A DNA stretch of 64,000 nt from Cyclina sinensis. Lineage: Eukaryota; Mollusca; Bivalvia; Venerida; Veneridae. The translations under genes were made by a program, and so were the position numbers. Shown one piece after another: positions 46,750 through 58,502 of the stretch. Under the pieces are notes generated by a model that ran no database searches, had not been told where the DNA came from, and saw only the letters and a list, made by a program, of their open reading frames with translations. Position 1 is the stretch's first letter; each line of letters starts with the position of its first letter. The stretch is taken from the NCBI GenBank assembly GCA_012932295.1, contig JAAONU010000006.1, forward strand, positions 31,522,882 through 31,586,881, given 5' to 3'.

Positions 46750-47024
46750 CTGAAGAGAAAAGGCAGTACATTAAGCTAACATAGAAGGATAACAAGTCTC
46801 TGACAATCTGTACGTGTGTCTTGCATTCAGTATTTGTATTAATCAAATGATGGCCAAACATTTCAAGAAGTGCAAGTCATAAATAATGCAATCACTTACC
46901 TTGACCTTTGAAATATAACCCGATATGACTTTTCCAATAATTATTAAAAGCCTTAAAATGAGATATTTGATGCAAATATCATGTTTAAAAAAATGTATGT
47001 CTACAAATAAGAAACCAAAACAAG

Positions 47025-47699
47025 AAACACTAGAGCTATCACTGGAAGTGGTTGATACCATCAAATAGCACTTTGATAAAAAAAGTATTGAATATTACAA
47101 TTTGAAATGCTCACCTATGAATATGTCTATGGGTGAATGTCAGATGTCTATTTTTTTCTAATAATACATATTTTAAATTAAAAGTTTTAAACAATAAAAA
47201 TGATTTTAATACTGAAGTGCTAAAAGTAATTTGTCTGATGTTGTAAAGTATACAATATACAATGACATGTCTTTCTTTCAGTATTTTTAGTTACATTTAA
47301 CAAGTACCCTGCCTTAAAAAGGGGCTAAATTTGCTTATTAACATATTTTTTTGTAAAAATTCTACAAACCAAAAGACGTTGTATTTCAATTCAGAAAATC
47401 ATTCAAAAGCTTTACTATTTAACTCTATGTAAAAAATTGACTTAAAATAACTGAATTAATGAACTTTGAACTCAGTGGCATAATTAACATCATTTTGTAA
47501 AATCAATCTTCTGTTCAATATTTAAAGCACTAGTCAACATGTACGGTATCTGTATTTCAAGTTTCAAGTTAATGTTTTGTATAGTTTAAGAGTTAAGCTC
47601 CGGACAAGAAAAATGCAAAGGACAAATTGGCTGGCTGACCAACTGACCACAGGGTGACTCCTATATACCAACTCAAACTTTGTTTGTTGGGGGTATAAA
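47025..47699 (+). repeat. Dispersed element 'cactagagctatcactggaa...gggggtataaaa' abutting a splice donor
   Basis: Starts 'agaaacactagagctatcac' and ends 'ttgtttgttgggggtataaa'. Contains 'caagtttcaagttaatgttt', 'gagttaagctccggacaaga' and 'ggctggctgaccaactgacc'. Its right end is only about 12 bases from the 5' splice site of the exon at 47712-47966. Confidence 0.65.
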
Positions 47700-47711
47700 A
47701 GTAATAATTAC

Positions 47712-47966
47712 CTCTGTACCAACAGACCCACCAGTGTCTGACAACTGAAGATCTTCCGGAAGTGTCAAACTTGTTGCAGTATCGTCACTACCTGTTTCCG
47801 TCTTTATTGGTTTTCCAACAAGATTATGTGGTGACATTTTGGAAACAGATATGCTCATTATTGGTGTCTGTACTGTGGTTGGTTCACTGTCAACTAGTTG
47901 TCGATTAAGGACAATGTCTGTTATATCATCAACACTCTTCAACAACTTTTCTGTTCTTTCTTTGAC
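47712..47966 (-). CDS. Polycystin-1-like exon: extracellular linker before NPYVW
   Basis: Encodes VKERTEKLLKSVDDITDIVL, NRQLVDSEPTTVQTPIMSIS, VSKMSPHNLVGKPIKTETGS and DDTATSLTLPEDLQLSDTGG. Helical first half, then Ser/Thr-rich; 'TPIMSISVSK' and 'LTLPEDL' match the strand patterns that precede GAIN in PKD1L proteins. Phase 0 both sides; acceptor 'tttttag', donor 'gtaatt'. Confidence 0.87.
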
Positions 47967-48428
47967 CTAAAAACAGATTAGTCAGAGCATTTCTAAAATC
48001 TTTCGCCAACTAAATCTACATTTACACATCAGTCAATCCAAATTTAGTTCAAACTATGATACTTGGTAGTCAACTGTTTCAATTAATTTTGTTATTAAAG
48101 ACCTTCAAATTATGTAAACACCGTAATTCTCCAAAGATCTGAAATTTTAAGAACTTTGAAATTTGAAATGCCTCAGAAAATAAACCTGCTCTATGTTGGA
48201 TTCAAACTCAGGCCTGTTGAGGCATTCTTGTTTGTAAAACCAACACTCAAAACCTTAAAGTTAACAGTGAAACAATTGTGCACTAATCCATAACAAAAAA
48301 ATCTACATGAAAAGTATAGAAAAGTAGTTTTCAGTCCATTAAAGTTCTGAGAAAAAAAAAACACTTTAGAGGACTTTTAAAACCACAAAAACAAATGCAA
48401 AGATAACATAACATATTGCTCAACTCAC

Positions 48429-48534
48429 TTTCTGTTTAGTCTTTTCTTTCTCTTCCATTGCGATGGCTGAGAGTGTTGTGGTAAGGAATTTTCCTTGGTG
48501 AAAGTGTTGTGACTTTGACTTCTTCAGAAATTTC
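48429..48534 (-). CDS. Polycystin-1-like exon: helical linker, 5' boundary uncertain
   Basis: Encodes KFLKKSKSQHFHQGKFLTTT then LSAIAMEEKEKTKQK, continuing in phase into 47966. With acceptor 'aattttag' at 48535 the exon needs two bases from upstream, but the exon at 58077 ends on a complete codon. An alternative acceptor (ctgaag) giving a start at 48521 restores the frame. Otherwise a small exon in 48535-58076 has been missed. Confidence 0.72.
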
Positions 48535-48839
48535 CTAAAATTTTAATAATTTACAAGTCTTGTCAGAATGAGTGACTGTTAACAATTACAGGCATACAGG
48601 AATTCAGTAAATCCAAATAATCAGTTTCTATTTCCAACATTCAAATATTATCTAAAATACCTGAAGAAAGAAGTCCAGCCCCATCAAACAAAATATACAT
48701 TCTTAACGATAATTAAAACTACTGCTTGTGACATAAGTGACAGATACACCGACACTCCATTTGGTCATAGGACTGAAGGCTTTGTAAACAAAAGCACCGC
48801 TGGGCAGAGCATTTTATGCCCAAAGGGCGTTTTTCCTAA

Positions 48840-50222
48840 ATATGGTGCATTTGTGATATAAGGGAGGAAACCTTATGCTTTAAAATTAAATGATTTGCTT
48901 TAAATTTTGAATTTTCTGACCTTTAACCTACGATCCCAAAATCAATAGGGGTCATTCACTTAATGTATGCAATCATTATATGAATTTTGAAGACTGTATG
49001 ACAAATGGTTGTTGAGTTACTGAGTGTAAATGACTTAAAAAATTTAAGTCACTGAGATCCTGACCTTTGACATACTGATCCAAAAATGTATAGGGGTCAT
49101 CCACTCAATGTGTGCAACCATATATCAAGTTTTATGTCTCTATAACAAATGATTATCAAGTTACATGGCCAAAATTGTTTTCACTCTGATCTTGACCTTT
49201 AACCAACTGACCCAAAAATCAATAGGGGTCATTCATTCAGTGTGTGTAACCATTACATGAATTTTCAAGTCTCTAAGACAAATGGTTGTCAAGTAACAGA
49301 GTGTAAATGATTCTAACATTTAGGTCATTAAGGTCACTGTGACTTAACCTTTGACATACTGACCCCAAAATGTATATAGGTCATCCACTTAATGTGTGCA
49401 ATGAAGATAAAACGTTTGAAGTCTCTACAACAAATGATTAGTCAAGTTACATGGAGGAAATGGTTTTCAATGTTCAGGTCCATGTGACCTTCACCATTGA
49501 CCTACTGACCCCAAAATCAACAGGAGTCATTCACTCAATGTGTGCTACCATTTCATGAGTTTTGAAGTCTCTAACACACATGGTTGTTGAGCTACAGAGT
49601 GTAAATGAGTCCATACATTCAGGTCACTGTGACCTTGACCTTTGAAATACTGACCCCAAAATGTAATGGGGTCATCCACTCAATGTGTGCAATCGGGATA
49701 CAAAGTTTGAAGTGGTGTTTAAATTTTAAGGTCACTGTGACTTTAACCTTTGACCTACTGATCCAAAAATAAATACAGGCCATTCACTCAATGTGTACAA
49801 CCATCATACAATTTTTGAAGTCTCTAAGACAAATGGTTGTCGAGTTACAGAGTGCAAATGATTCTAAACATTTAGGTCACTGTGACCCTGACCTTTGACA
49901 TACTGATCCCAAAATGTACAGGGGTCATCAACTCAATGTGTGCAATCATGATATAAAGTTTGAAGTCTCTATAAAAAACGATTGTAAAGTTACATGTAAG
50001 AAATGGTTTTCAATGATAAGGTCACTGTGACCTTGACCTTTGACCCCAAAATCAGGAGTCTTTCACTCAATGTGTGCAACCACTACATGAATTTTGAAGT
50101 ATCTAATACAAATGGTTGTCAAGTAACAGAGTGTAAATGATTCTAAACATTTAGGTCACTGCAACCTTGACCTTTGACATATGACCTCAAAATGTAAAGG
50201 GGTCATCCACTCAAAGTCTACA
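48840..50222 (+). repeat. DR1-motif array, ~155-bp units, about nine copies (left part)
   Basis: Units with 'ggtcactgtgaccttgacct', 'ttgacatactgaccccaaaa', 'ggggtcatccactcaatgtg' and 'gaagtctctaagacaaatgg'. Same family as 9440-10210. It is interrupted at ~50222 by the next array and resumes at 52308. Confidence 0.88.
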
Positions 50223-52307
50223 GTTATAACAAGAAATGTTTGTAAAACATACATGTCCCCCAGCAGCACCTAATTGTTTGTGGTTGGACCAAAGCGTTCT
50301 CTAGTTATTGATCATAAACCGTTTTTAGGATCAAGATCCCTGTGGTCTTGACCTTTGACCTAATGACCTCAAAATCAATAGGGATCATGTACTGGTGATG
50401 ACCAACCAGCATACCAAGATTGGTGAACCTAAGCCAAAGCGTTCTCTAGTTATTGATCGGAAACCGTTTTTAGGATGAAGGTCCCTCTGAGCTAGACCTT
50501 TGACCTTATGACCTCAAAACCAATAAGGCTCATCTACTGGTAATGACCAACCAGCATAACAAGTTTGGTGAACCTAGGTCAAAGCCTTCTCTAGTTATTG
50601 ATCGGAAACCATTTTTAGGATGAAAGTCTCTGTGAGCTTGACCTTTGACCTAATGACCTCAAAGTCAAGACAGGTCATCTACTGGTGATGCCCACCCAGC
50701 ATACCAAAATTGGTGAACCTAGGTCAAAGCGTTCTCCAGTTATTGATCAGAAACTGTTTTTAGGATGAAGGTCCCTGTGGCCCTGACCTTTCAACTTATG
50801 ACCTCAAAATCAATAGGGTCATCTACTTGTGATGACCAACGAGAATACCAAGTTTGGTGAAGCTGGGTAAAAACGTTCTCTAGTTATTGATCGGAAATTG
50901 TTTTATGGATGAAAGTCTCTGTGATCTTGACCTCTGACCTAATGATTTCAAAGTCAATAGGGGTCATCTACTGGTGATGACCACCCAGCATACCAAAATT
51001 GGTGAACCTAGTTCAAAGCGTTCTCTAGTTATTGATCGGAAACCGTTTTTAGGATGAAGGTCCCTGTGAGCTTGACTTTTGACCTAATGACCTCAAAATC
51101 AATAAGAGTCATCTACTGGTGATGAGCAAACAGCAAACCAAACTTGGTGAACCTAGGTCAGAGCGTTCTCTATTAATTGATCGGAAACCGTTTTTAGGAT
51201 GAGAGTCTCTTTGATCTTGACCTTTGACCTTATGACCTCAAAGTCATCTACTGGTGATGACCAATTAGCATATCAAGTTTGGTAAACATAGGTCAAAGCG
51301 TTCTCTAGTTTTTGATCGGACACCGTTTTTAGAATGAAGGTCCCTCTGAGCTTGACCTTTGACCTAATGACTTTAAAATCAAAAGTGGTCATCTACTGGT
51401 AATGACCAACCAGCATACCAAGTTTGGTGAATCTAGGTTCTCTAGTTATTGATCAGAAACTGTTTTTAGGATGAAAATCTCTGTGATCTTGACCTTTGAC
51501 CTTATGACCTCTAAGTCATCTATTGGTAGTGACAATCCAGCATACCAAGTTTGGAGAACCCAGGTCAAAGCGTTTTCTAGATATTGATCGGAAACCGTTT
51601 TTATGATGAACGTCCCTGTGAGCTTGACCTTTGACCTAATGACCTCGAAGTCAACAGGGTCATCTACTGGTGATGACCAACCAGCATACCAAGACTGGTG
51701 AACCTTGGTCAAAGCGTTCTCTATTTATTGATCGGAAACCGTTTTAAGGATGAAGGTTCCTGTGAGCTTGACCTTTGATCTAATAAACTCAAAATCAATA
51801 GGGGTCATATACTGTTGATGTCCAATCAGCATACCAAGTTTGGTGTACCTAGGTCAAAGCATTCTCTAGTAATTGATCGGAAACCGTTTTTAGGATGAAA
51901 GTCTCTGTGAGCTTGACCTTCGACCTAATGACCTCAAAGTCAATAGGGTCATCTACTGGTGATGACCAACCAGCATACCAAGTTTGGTGAACCTAGGTCA
52001 AAGCGTTCTCTAGTTTAGATCGGAAACAGTTTTTAGGAGGAAGGTCCCTGTGAGCTTGACCTTTGACCTAATGACCTCAGAATCAATAGGGATCATCTAT
52101 TGCTGATGACCAACCAGCAAACTAAGTTTGAATATTCTATGTCAAAGCATTCTCTAGTTATTGATCGGAAACCGTTTTTAGGATGAAGGTCCCTGTGAGC
52201 TTGACCTTTGACCTAATGACCAAGTGTCCACCGACGGACCGACCGACAGACCGACCGACATTTGAAAAACTATATGCCTCCTCAACTTCGATGGTGGGGC
52301 ATAATAA
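50223..52307 (+). repeat. Nested pearl/HINE-like element, 14 units of ~145 bp
   Basis: Starts 'aacaagaaatgtttgtaaaa' + 'catacatgtccccc' and ends 'gaccgaccgacagaccgacc' + 'tatatgcctcc...ggtggggcataat'. Core units of 144-145 bp ('gcgttctctagttattgatc', 'ggaaaccgtttttaggatga', 'gagcttgacctttgacctaa', 'catctactggtgatgaccaa', 'cagcataccaagtttggtga') begin near 50296, 50441, 50586, 50731, 50875, 51020 and so on. The host array is continuous on either side, so this is a later insertion. Confidence 0.9.
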
Positions 52308-52530
52308 ATTATAAAGTTTGAAATCTCTATAACAAATGTTTGTCATGTTAAATGGCGGAAATTGTGTTCAATGTTAAGGTCTATGTGACCTTGACCTTTG
52401 AGCTACTGACTACAAAATCAATAGGGGTCATCGACACAAAGGGGGCAATAATCACATGATGGGAAAAGGTAAAAGACTGTAGGCCAAAGAGGACTCAAGT
52501 TATCCTTGCATCCTTCGGGCGTATAATAAA
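52308..52530 (+). repeat. Right remainder of the interrupted DR1 array
   Basis: Resumes with 'ttataaagtttgaaatctct' + 'ataacaaatg', the expected continuation of the 48840 family, and ends near 'aagaggactcaagttatcc'. Confidence 0.8.
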
Positions 52531-52539
52531 AGGGGTCAC

Positions 52540-53290
52540 TAGCAAAGTTTTGCACGGCAGTGGAATAAACAAACATACTAATGATGCTATTTTATTTGAT
52601 GGTATAATGTAATAGGAAGTTATACCCAGGAAGCTGACATATATTTGCTTTCTACGTATAGAGAATTATGGCCAAGACAAGCTCTATCATCAACAATCTT
52701 TACCTTTGGCCTGTCACTGTGACCATGACCTTTGAGCTATTGACCTTGGACTTAAATGTGATATTTGACAATCCTTACATGTATATTGAAGTTATGGTCC
52801 AGACAAGGTCTATAAATTGACAAGTCACTGTGACCTTGAACTTTGAGCAAGACACCCATGTCTTGCATGTGGCACACCACCTCATCTTGATGAACAAATA
52901 TGCACCACCTCATCTTGATGAGCAAATATTGAAAAATCCTTCCTTGTATAGAAAAGTTAAAGCCTGAACAAGGTTTATCATCATTTTGTTACCTTTGATT
53001 AGTGACTGTGACCTTGACTTTTGACCTATGGCCCTGTGTCTTTCACAAAACACATTGTCTTATCGAGTTGAACAAATATGCCAAGGTTTTTTAAAATCCT
53101 TCCATGCATGGGGAAGTTATGGCCCGGACAAGGTCTATAATCAATTTTTTTACCTTTAACCAGTGACTGTGACCTTGACCTTTGAACTGTGGACCCACAC
53201 TGTATCATCATGGTTAACAAATACCAAGGTATTTTAAAATCCTTCAATGCATGGAGAAGTTATGGCTCTGACAAGAAATCAGACGGATGA
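52540..53290 (+). repeat. Tandem-core repeat, four units, DR1-like
   Basis: Units with 'gaagttatggtccagacaag', 'gtctataatcaattt', 'ccagtgactgtgaccttgac' and 'ctttgaactgtggacccaca'. Ends near 'gacaagaaatcagacggatg'. Confidence 0.75.
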
Positions 53291-53299
53291 ACTGAAACA

Positions 53300-53932
53300 A
53301 GAAATCGGTAGAACTGATGGATGCTCCCCGAATAAATGCCAATTCAAAAAGGGATATTGTTTAATATATATTTTTTTAAAGTATGAAAAATAACAAAGGG
53401 CAATAACTCCTAAATTATGCAAAATAGTGTTAGAGTTCTTGCACGCTGCACTTCTCCTCATAGAGATCTATCTACCAATAAAGTTTCATGTTAATATCTC
53501 TTATACTTTGTGAGATATGCCCCGGACAAAAGTAATTATGAGAAATTCTAAAAGGACAATAACTCAAAAATTAATAAAGCAAGAGTTATGGTTCTTATGT
53601 ACTCCACTGCTCATCAATGAGATCTATCTACTTACAAAATTTCAAGTTGATAACTATTATACTTTGCGAGATATGCCCCTGACAAAAAATAAGTATGAGA
53701 AATTTCAAAGGGCAATAACTCAAAAATTAATAAAGCAAGAGTTATGGTTCTTGTGCACTGCACTGCTCCTTAATGATATCTAACTACCTATGAAGTTTGG
53801 TCTTAATCTCTCATAGTTTTTGTGTTATGCTCCGGACAAAATTATGACGGACGGACGGACGAACGGACAGACGGGATGGACAGATGGACAAATTGAACTA
53901 TATGCTCACCCTTCGGGGAGTATAAAAAGTGA
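53300..53932 (+). repeat. Family-A element, three units, with 'cggtagaactgatggatgct' start
   Basis: Begins with a degraded form of the 7222/37412 terminus ('gatgctccccgaataaatgc'). It then has three units with 'agggcaataactcaaaaatt', 'gttatggttcttatgcactg' and 'gagatatgccccggacaaa', and ends 'acggacggacggacgaacgg' and 'cccttcggggagtataaaaag'. This links the terminus and family A in one element. Confidence 0.78.
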
Positions 53933-56320
53933 ATCCAATATAGCAGTGTGTAGGAATATAATAAAAAGCTCAACTTAGGCTTTTTGCTACTTAAGTGATC
54001 CATAAAACTATTGATAAACTGAAGACTTAGTGTTTATTTTCATCAATATTTGGTCAAGAATAGTACATAATTGTATTAAAACATTTGTAATATTTTAGTA
54101 TAAAATGTCATTACTGAAGGTTATTTTTATACAAAACACCCATGTTACATGTAAATACAGTTATACTTAAAATAGACTGTTCCATAAGTGATAAATTGAC
54201 CGCCGCCATTATAAAGGTCACGTGACCATCCGCCATTAAAGGACTGCTAAACATCGCTATGATGCTTAAGTTCCGTAAAAATCTGTGTAATTTTGGCACA
54301 TTTGAAGGTGACATACTGCCTGATATCGCAAGAATTTTGTTGCAGAATACACAACATTTCATTGTATTATTATTACTATTTTGTATGGTTTATTCCTGAC
54401 TTGAACATATTATTAACATAGATAATTTAACACATGAAAGACTGTGAAAAAAGGCCATAGATTGTTCAAAGTGGAAGCTTGAGTTGTATAAACCACATAT
54501 AATATGTGTAAAACAAAAATAATATTGAAATCACTGTTTTCCTTTTCGACAGTTGAAACTATGATTTCAGTTATTTGAACAACTCTGAAAGCTAACAAAA
54601 TGGAAAATATCAAACATCTGGCTCATCAACTGCATGTTCACTCTATTTTAACTAAAACTCATTTTTATTCTTTGATACAGTTTCAAAAATTAATTGACAA
54701 TAAAAATTAATATGCATTATTTGCGCTTCTTTAATTATCAAACTGTCTTTTGTCATTCTCGGTGTCCTGTCGTAAAGGAAAGTGGTTACGTAATATGGGG
54801 GTGACATACTGTCTTTGCAAAATGCCAAGTCTCACGCCGTGAGGCAAAAACTAACGTATCTTTAACCCTTCTAACGGCCTAACTGAAAGACCTTAAAGAC
54901 TTCAGTATCTCAGATGGTCCGAGGATTGCGGATTAGGAATGGCGGTGACATGTTGTGTATTTCGTCTGTTTTCAAATCTTCCCTGGGGCAAAGGATTAAG
55001 TTCAGACACAGATTACAATGCAATTATCTATTTATTTATTTAAACTAATTGGTTAACCAGATAATCTTTGTGTCTAAGCGGTGGAAGTGTTATAGTTTTC
55101 GGCTATTGACAGGTGTCTATCGACATTTCTTTAAAGCTGTTAAAGGCGTTAATTGTTTGGGTTCTGGCGTTAATTGGCATTTAATTGATGTTTATTTCAG
55201 ATTTATTAAAATGAAGGTTCCCGCGCCCCCATAGTGTCATTCTATTCTATACTTTTCTCTTGCCTTGAACACTGAACATTCTTTAATAACTTGTTTGTTA
55301 CTTGATGAAAGATAAAGAAGTGATTGTTTTTAAGTTTGACCCTTCACAAACATACTATTAACATTCTAAGTCAGCATGGTGGAATGTGTCTGTTCAGAGA
55401 TATGCTCTTCCATATCATGACACGAAAACAATCTTGAAAGTGGCGTATTTCTGTTATCTCTTGTATTGAAACACTTAATTAAATATAAAGAAGAGAATAT
55501 CTTGTTTCTTTGTTTGATTTAAAATGGTTATTATAATGTTTTCTATGATAAAATGAATAAAGCAATCTGTTCCGATGCAATTAAAAAAAATCTCCCTTAT
55601 TTTTACCCCAATCTCCCCCAAAAAAATCCAAGTCTCACTGACTGCACCTCGAGATACCTGGCATGTATGTCTTTGTGTTGATAAGTAACCATTGTCATCC
55701 TCGGCCTTGCTTGATCAGTCAGAGTAAAACACTTTAAATAATAAAATTTCCTCTTGAAAAAACTGCCCAAAGGCTATAAAACATGGTCTTTACTTGACTG
55801 TTATACGAAATTTAAGACTATACATTCTTCCTTACAAGCAAGATTTTCAAGACCGTAGGAAATTTACCTTCTGTTGCCACCTGAACCTGTTTTCTATTCT
55901 TTATTTCTTGCGTTTTGATATCAGTTTGTGCAAAGTATTGCTATGTACAACATGTACGCTTTTGTATGCAGAAAGAAAATGATTTCTGCAAGCAACATGT
56001 TTGTAAAAATATTGGTCTTACAATGATACGTTTGCTTTCCTTCTTCTTATTCTTAACATTGTTGTTGTGGATATTTATTGCAATACTAGAAAACAAAATT
56101 ATTAGTAATAATCAGATTTTTAAGGATATATACATGTTCTTTTTAAAAGCATTTTTTGTGATATTTTGATAAAAAAGAAAGCATTAATCTACTGGAGAAT
56201 ATCACTAGTCTACTTATAAAGCCTGTAGGCTTATCTGTTGTCATTTCATTAACTGGTAATCGTCTGATTCGTAGCTTACTGAAAGACTGGCATGCAGCTA
56301 TATGCCCCTACTTCTTCAAA
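53933..56320. other. Low-repeat intron stretch without a recognised exon
   Basis: The least repetitive block of this intron. Open frames (54111-54362 and 54413-54613 minus; 55049-55234 and 55794-56169 plus) lack family motifs and good splice context. A 28-base minus-strand segment near 53990-54018 is flanked by AG and GT but has the wrong phase. Regulatory sequence cannot be excluded. Confidence 0.4.
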
Positions 56321-57963
56321 ACAAGTGCGCCATGATGGCCCTGGATCGCTCACCTGAGTACTTTGGCTGTAGGTTTGCTGTTTAGCAGTATCTTCATTTT
56401 TTAATTGAAAATATATTGTAAGTACCTACAAACCAAATATGTAAAATATCAGCCAACAAATAAAGGCTCTATGACAGAAAGTAGAAATATCTATATAAGC
56501 TATGGTGATTATGACCCATTGACCTCAAACCCTACCCATGGGTAGAGGTCCATGCAAGGAACCTATATACTGAATATCAAAGATATTGGTCTATAAATGA
56601 AGGCTCAATAAGGTACAGGTAGATTAATCTATTTTTAGCCTCTGTGACCTTTAACCTAATCTTATAATTTGAAAAAGCTTGATAAAGGTTGCTTCACGCC
56701 AAATTTTAAAATTCTAAGCCTTGTGGTTTCACACAAGAAGATTTTTTAAGATTTTCTTCTATATTGCTATTTAAACTTTTGCACCCCTCGGGCAGGGCCA
56801 ATAGAGACCCCAGGGAAATTTTTCTAATAAACTTGGTAGAGGTCCACTAGACAATGCTGCATACCAAATATCTAAACTCTAGGCCTTGTGGTTTCTGACA
56901 ACAAGATTTTTCAAGTTTTTCCTATATAATTCTATGTAAAACATGTGACCCCCTAGGGCGGGGCCTATTCTGACCAAGGGGCCATGATTTGAACAAACTT
57001 GATAGAGCTCCATTAGATAATGCTGCACAACAAATATCTTAACTCTAAGCCTTGTTGTTTATGATAAGAAGATTTTAAAGTTTTTCCTATATAACTCTCT
57101 GTAAAACATGTGACCCCTGGGGCTCAGCCATTTTTGACCTAGGGTCCATGACATATACAAAATTGGTAGAGGTTCTCTAGACAATGCTACATACAAAATA
57201 TCTTAACTCTAAGCCTTATGGTTTTTTCTGTGAAAGGTTTTAAGCCTCTTCCTATATAACAAGTGACCCACAGGGCTGGGCCTATTTTGACCCAGTGGCT
57301 ATGGTTTGAACAAACTTGGTAGAGGTCCTCTAGACAATGCTACATGCCAAATATCTAAGCTCTATGCCTTACAGTTTCTGACAAGAAGATTTTTAAAGGT
57401 TTTCCTATATAACTCTTTGTAAAACAAGTTACCCCTGGGGCGGGGCCATTTTTGACCCAGAGGCCATGATTTGAACAAACTTGGTAGAGGCCTACTAGAC
57501 AATGCTACACACCAAATATCTAAGCTCTTTGCCTTACGGTTTCTGACAAGATTTTCAAGTTTTCCCTATGTAACTCTATGTAAAATCAACTGACCCCTGG
57601 GGTGGGGTCAGTTTTGACCCCAGGGACAGTAATTTGAACAAACTTGGTAGAAGTCTACTACATGATGCTTCATACCAAATATCAAAGCTCCAGGCCATGT
57701 GGTTTCGCAGGAGATGATTTTTAGATCCAATTTCTAAAATCATGTTTTTAGCTCCTGTGACCCAGAAATGCAATAGACCTGGAACCATTTGAGCAAACTT
57801 GGTAGACCTTTATGCAAGTAACATCCCAGGCAAGTTTCATTAAATTTGGCCCAGTGGTTTCAGAGGAGATGTCGTTTGAATGAATTGTTGACGACGGACT
57901 ACGGAAGGACGGACGACAGGACAACCATCGATCCTAAAAGCTCACCTGAGCACTGAGCTATAA
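56321..57963 (+). repeat. Dispersed element 'gccatgatggccctggatcg...gctcacctgagcactgagct'
   Basis: Left part related to 36225-36868 ('aaaggctctatgacagaaag', 'agaggtccatgcaaggaacc'). The right part has about seven ~150-bp units ('accaaatatctaagctct', 'gtttctgacaagaagatttt', 'aaacttggtagaggtcctct'). The tail is 'acggaaggacggacgacagg', then 'aaagctcacctgagcac'. Complementary ends 'gctcacctgag'/'ctcaggtgagc' are a family trait. Confidence 0.85.
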
Positions 57964-58076
57964 AGGTGCATCAACAAAAGATCTTAGTGAGTATAAACCA
58001 GGGCTATGACTGGTTCAGTCAGAAAAGCTTTGGAGAATGGGTGAGGTAAGTGCATAGGGATAACACAATAAAATAC

Positions 58077-58149
58077 CTCTTCAGGTTCCTCCAGTTCAAT
58101 GTCATTAGTAACTATGTCTATCATTGATGCTACACCAAACAGCAAGGTC
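58077..58149 (-). CDS. Polycystin-1-like exon: helical linker
   Basis: Encodes TLLFGVASMIDIVTNDIELE then EPEE. Acceptor 'tatgtctag' and donor 'gtattt'. Its first base completes the Lys codon of the exon at 62364, which supports both. It ends on a full codon (see the exon at 48429 for the phase problem). Confidence 0.8.
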
Positions 58150-58502
58150 CTAGACATAAGGAAGAAAATGCAACATTTCAAAGTGAAAAAAAATATTCCC
58201 TTTCTCATATAAATTGAAATTATTCACACTTATGTAAAGATTGATACATATTTCAAGATTTGGTACCAATATGTAGATGCTATATATTTCAAACAAATTT
58301 CTTATAATATGTATGCACGTAATGCCTCTGTAATGTACAGCTGAAATCTGACTGAATTAATCCGAAATACACTATAATACTATACTACAGAATCATACTT
58401 TAGTCTCTGCAATGGAAGAACGATGCAGTACAACAACAACAACAACAAACCCTAAAGAAACAAGGAATAAGATTCTATGAAAAAACTATCGGGTCCACTG
58501 TT

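Noticed and set aside
53989..54018. Possible 28-base exon (minus) between 58077 and 48534
   Set aside because: Flanked by AG and GT but its length leaves the wrong phase and reading into 48534 meets a stop.
54111..54362. Minus-strand 83-codon frame as a separate small gene
   Set aside because: No recognised motif, no splice or promoter support, and composition like the surrounding intron.
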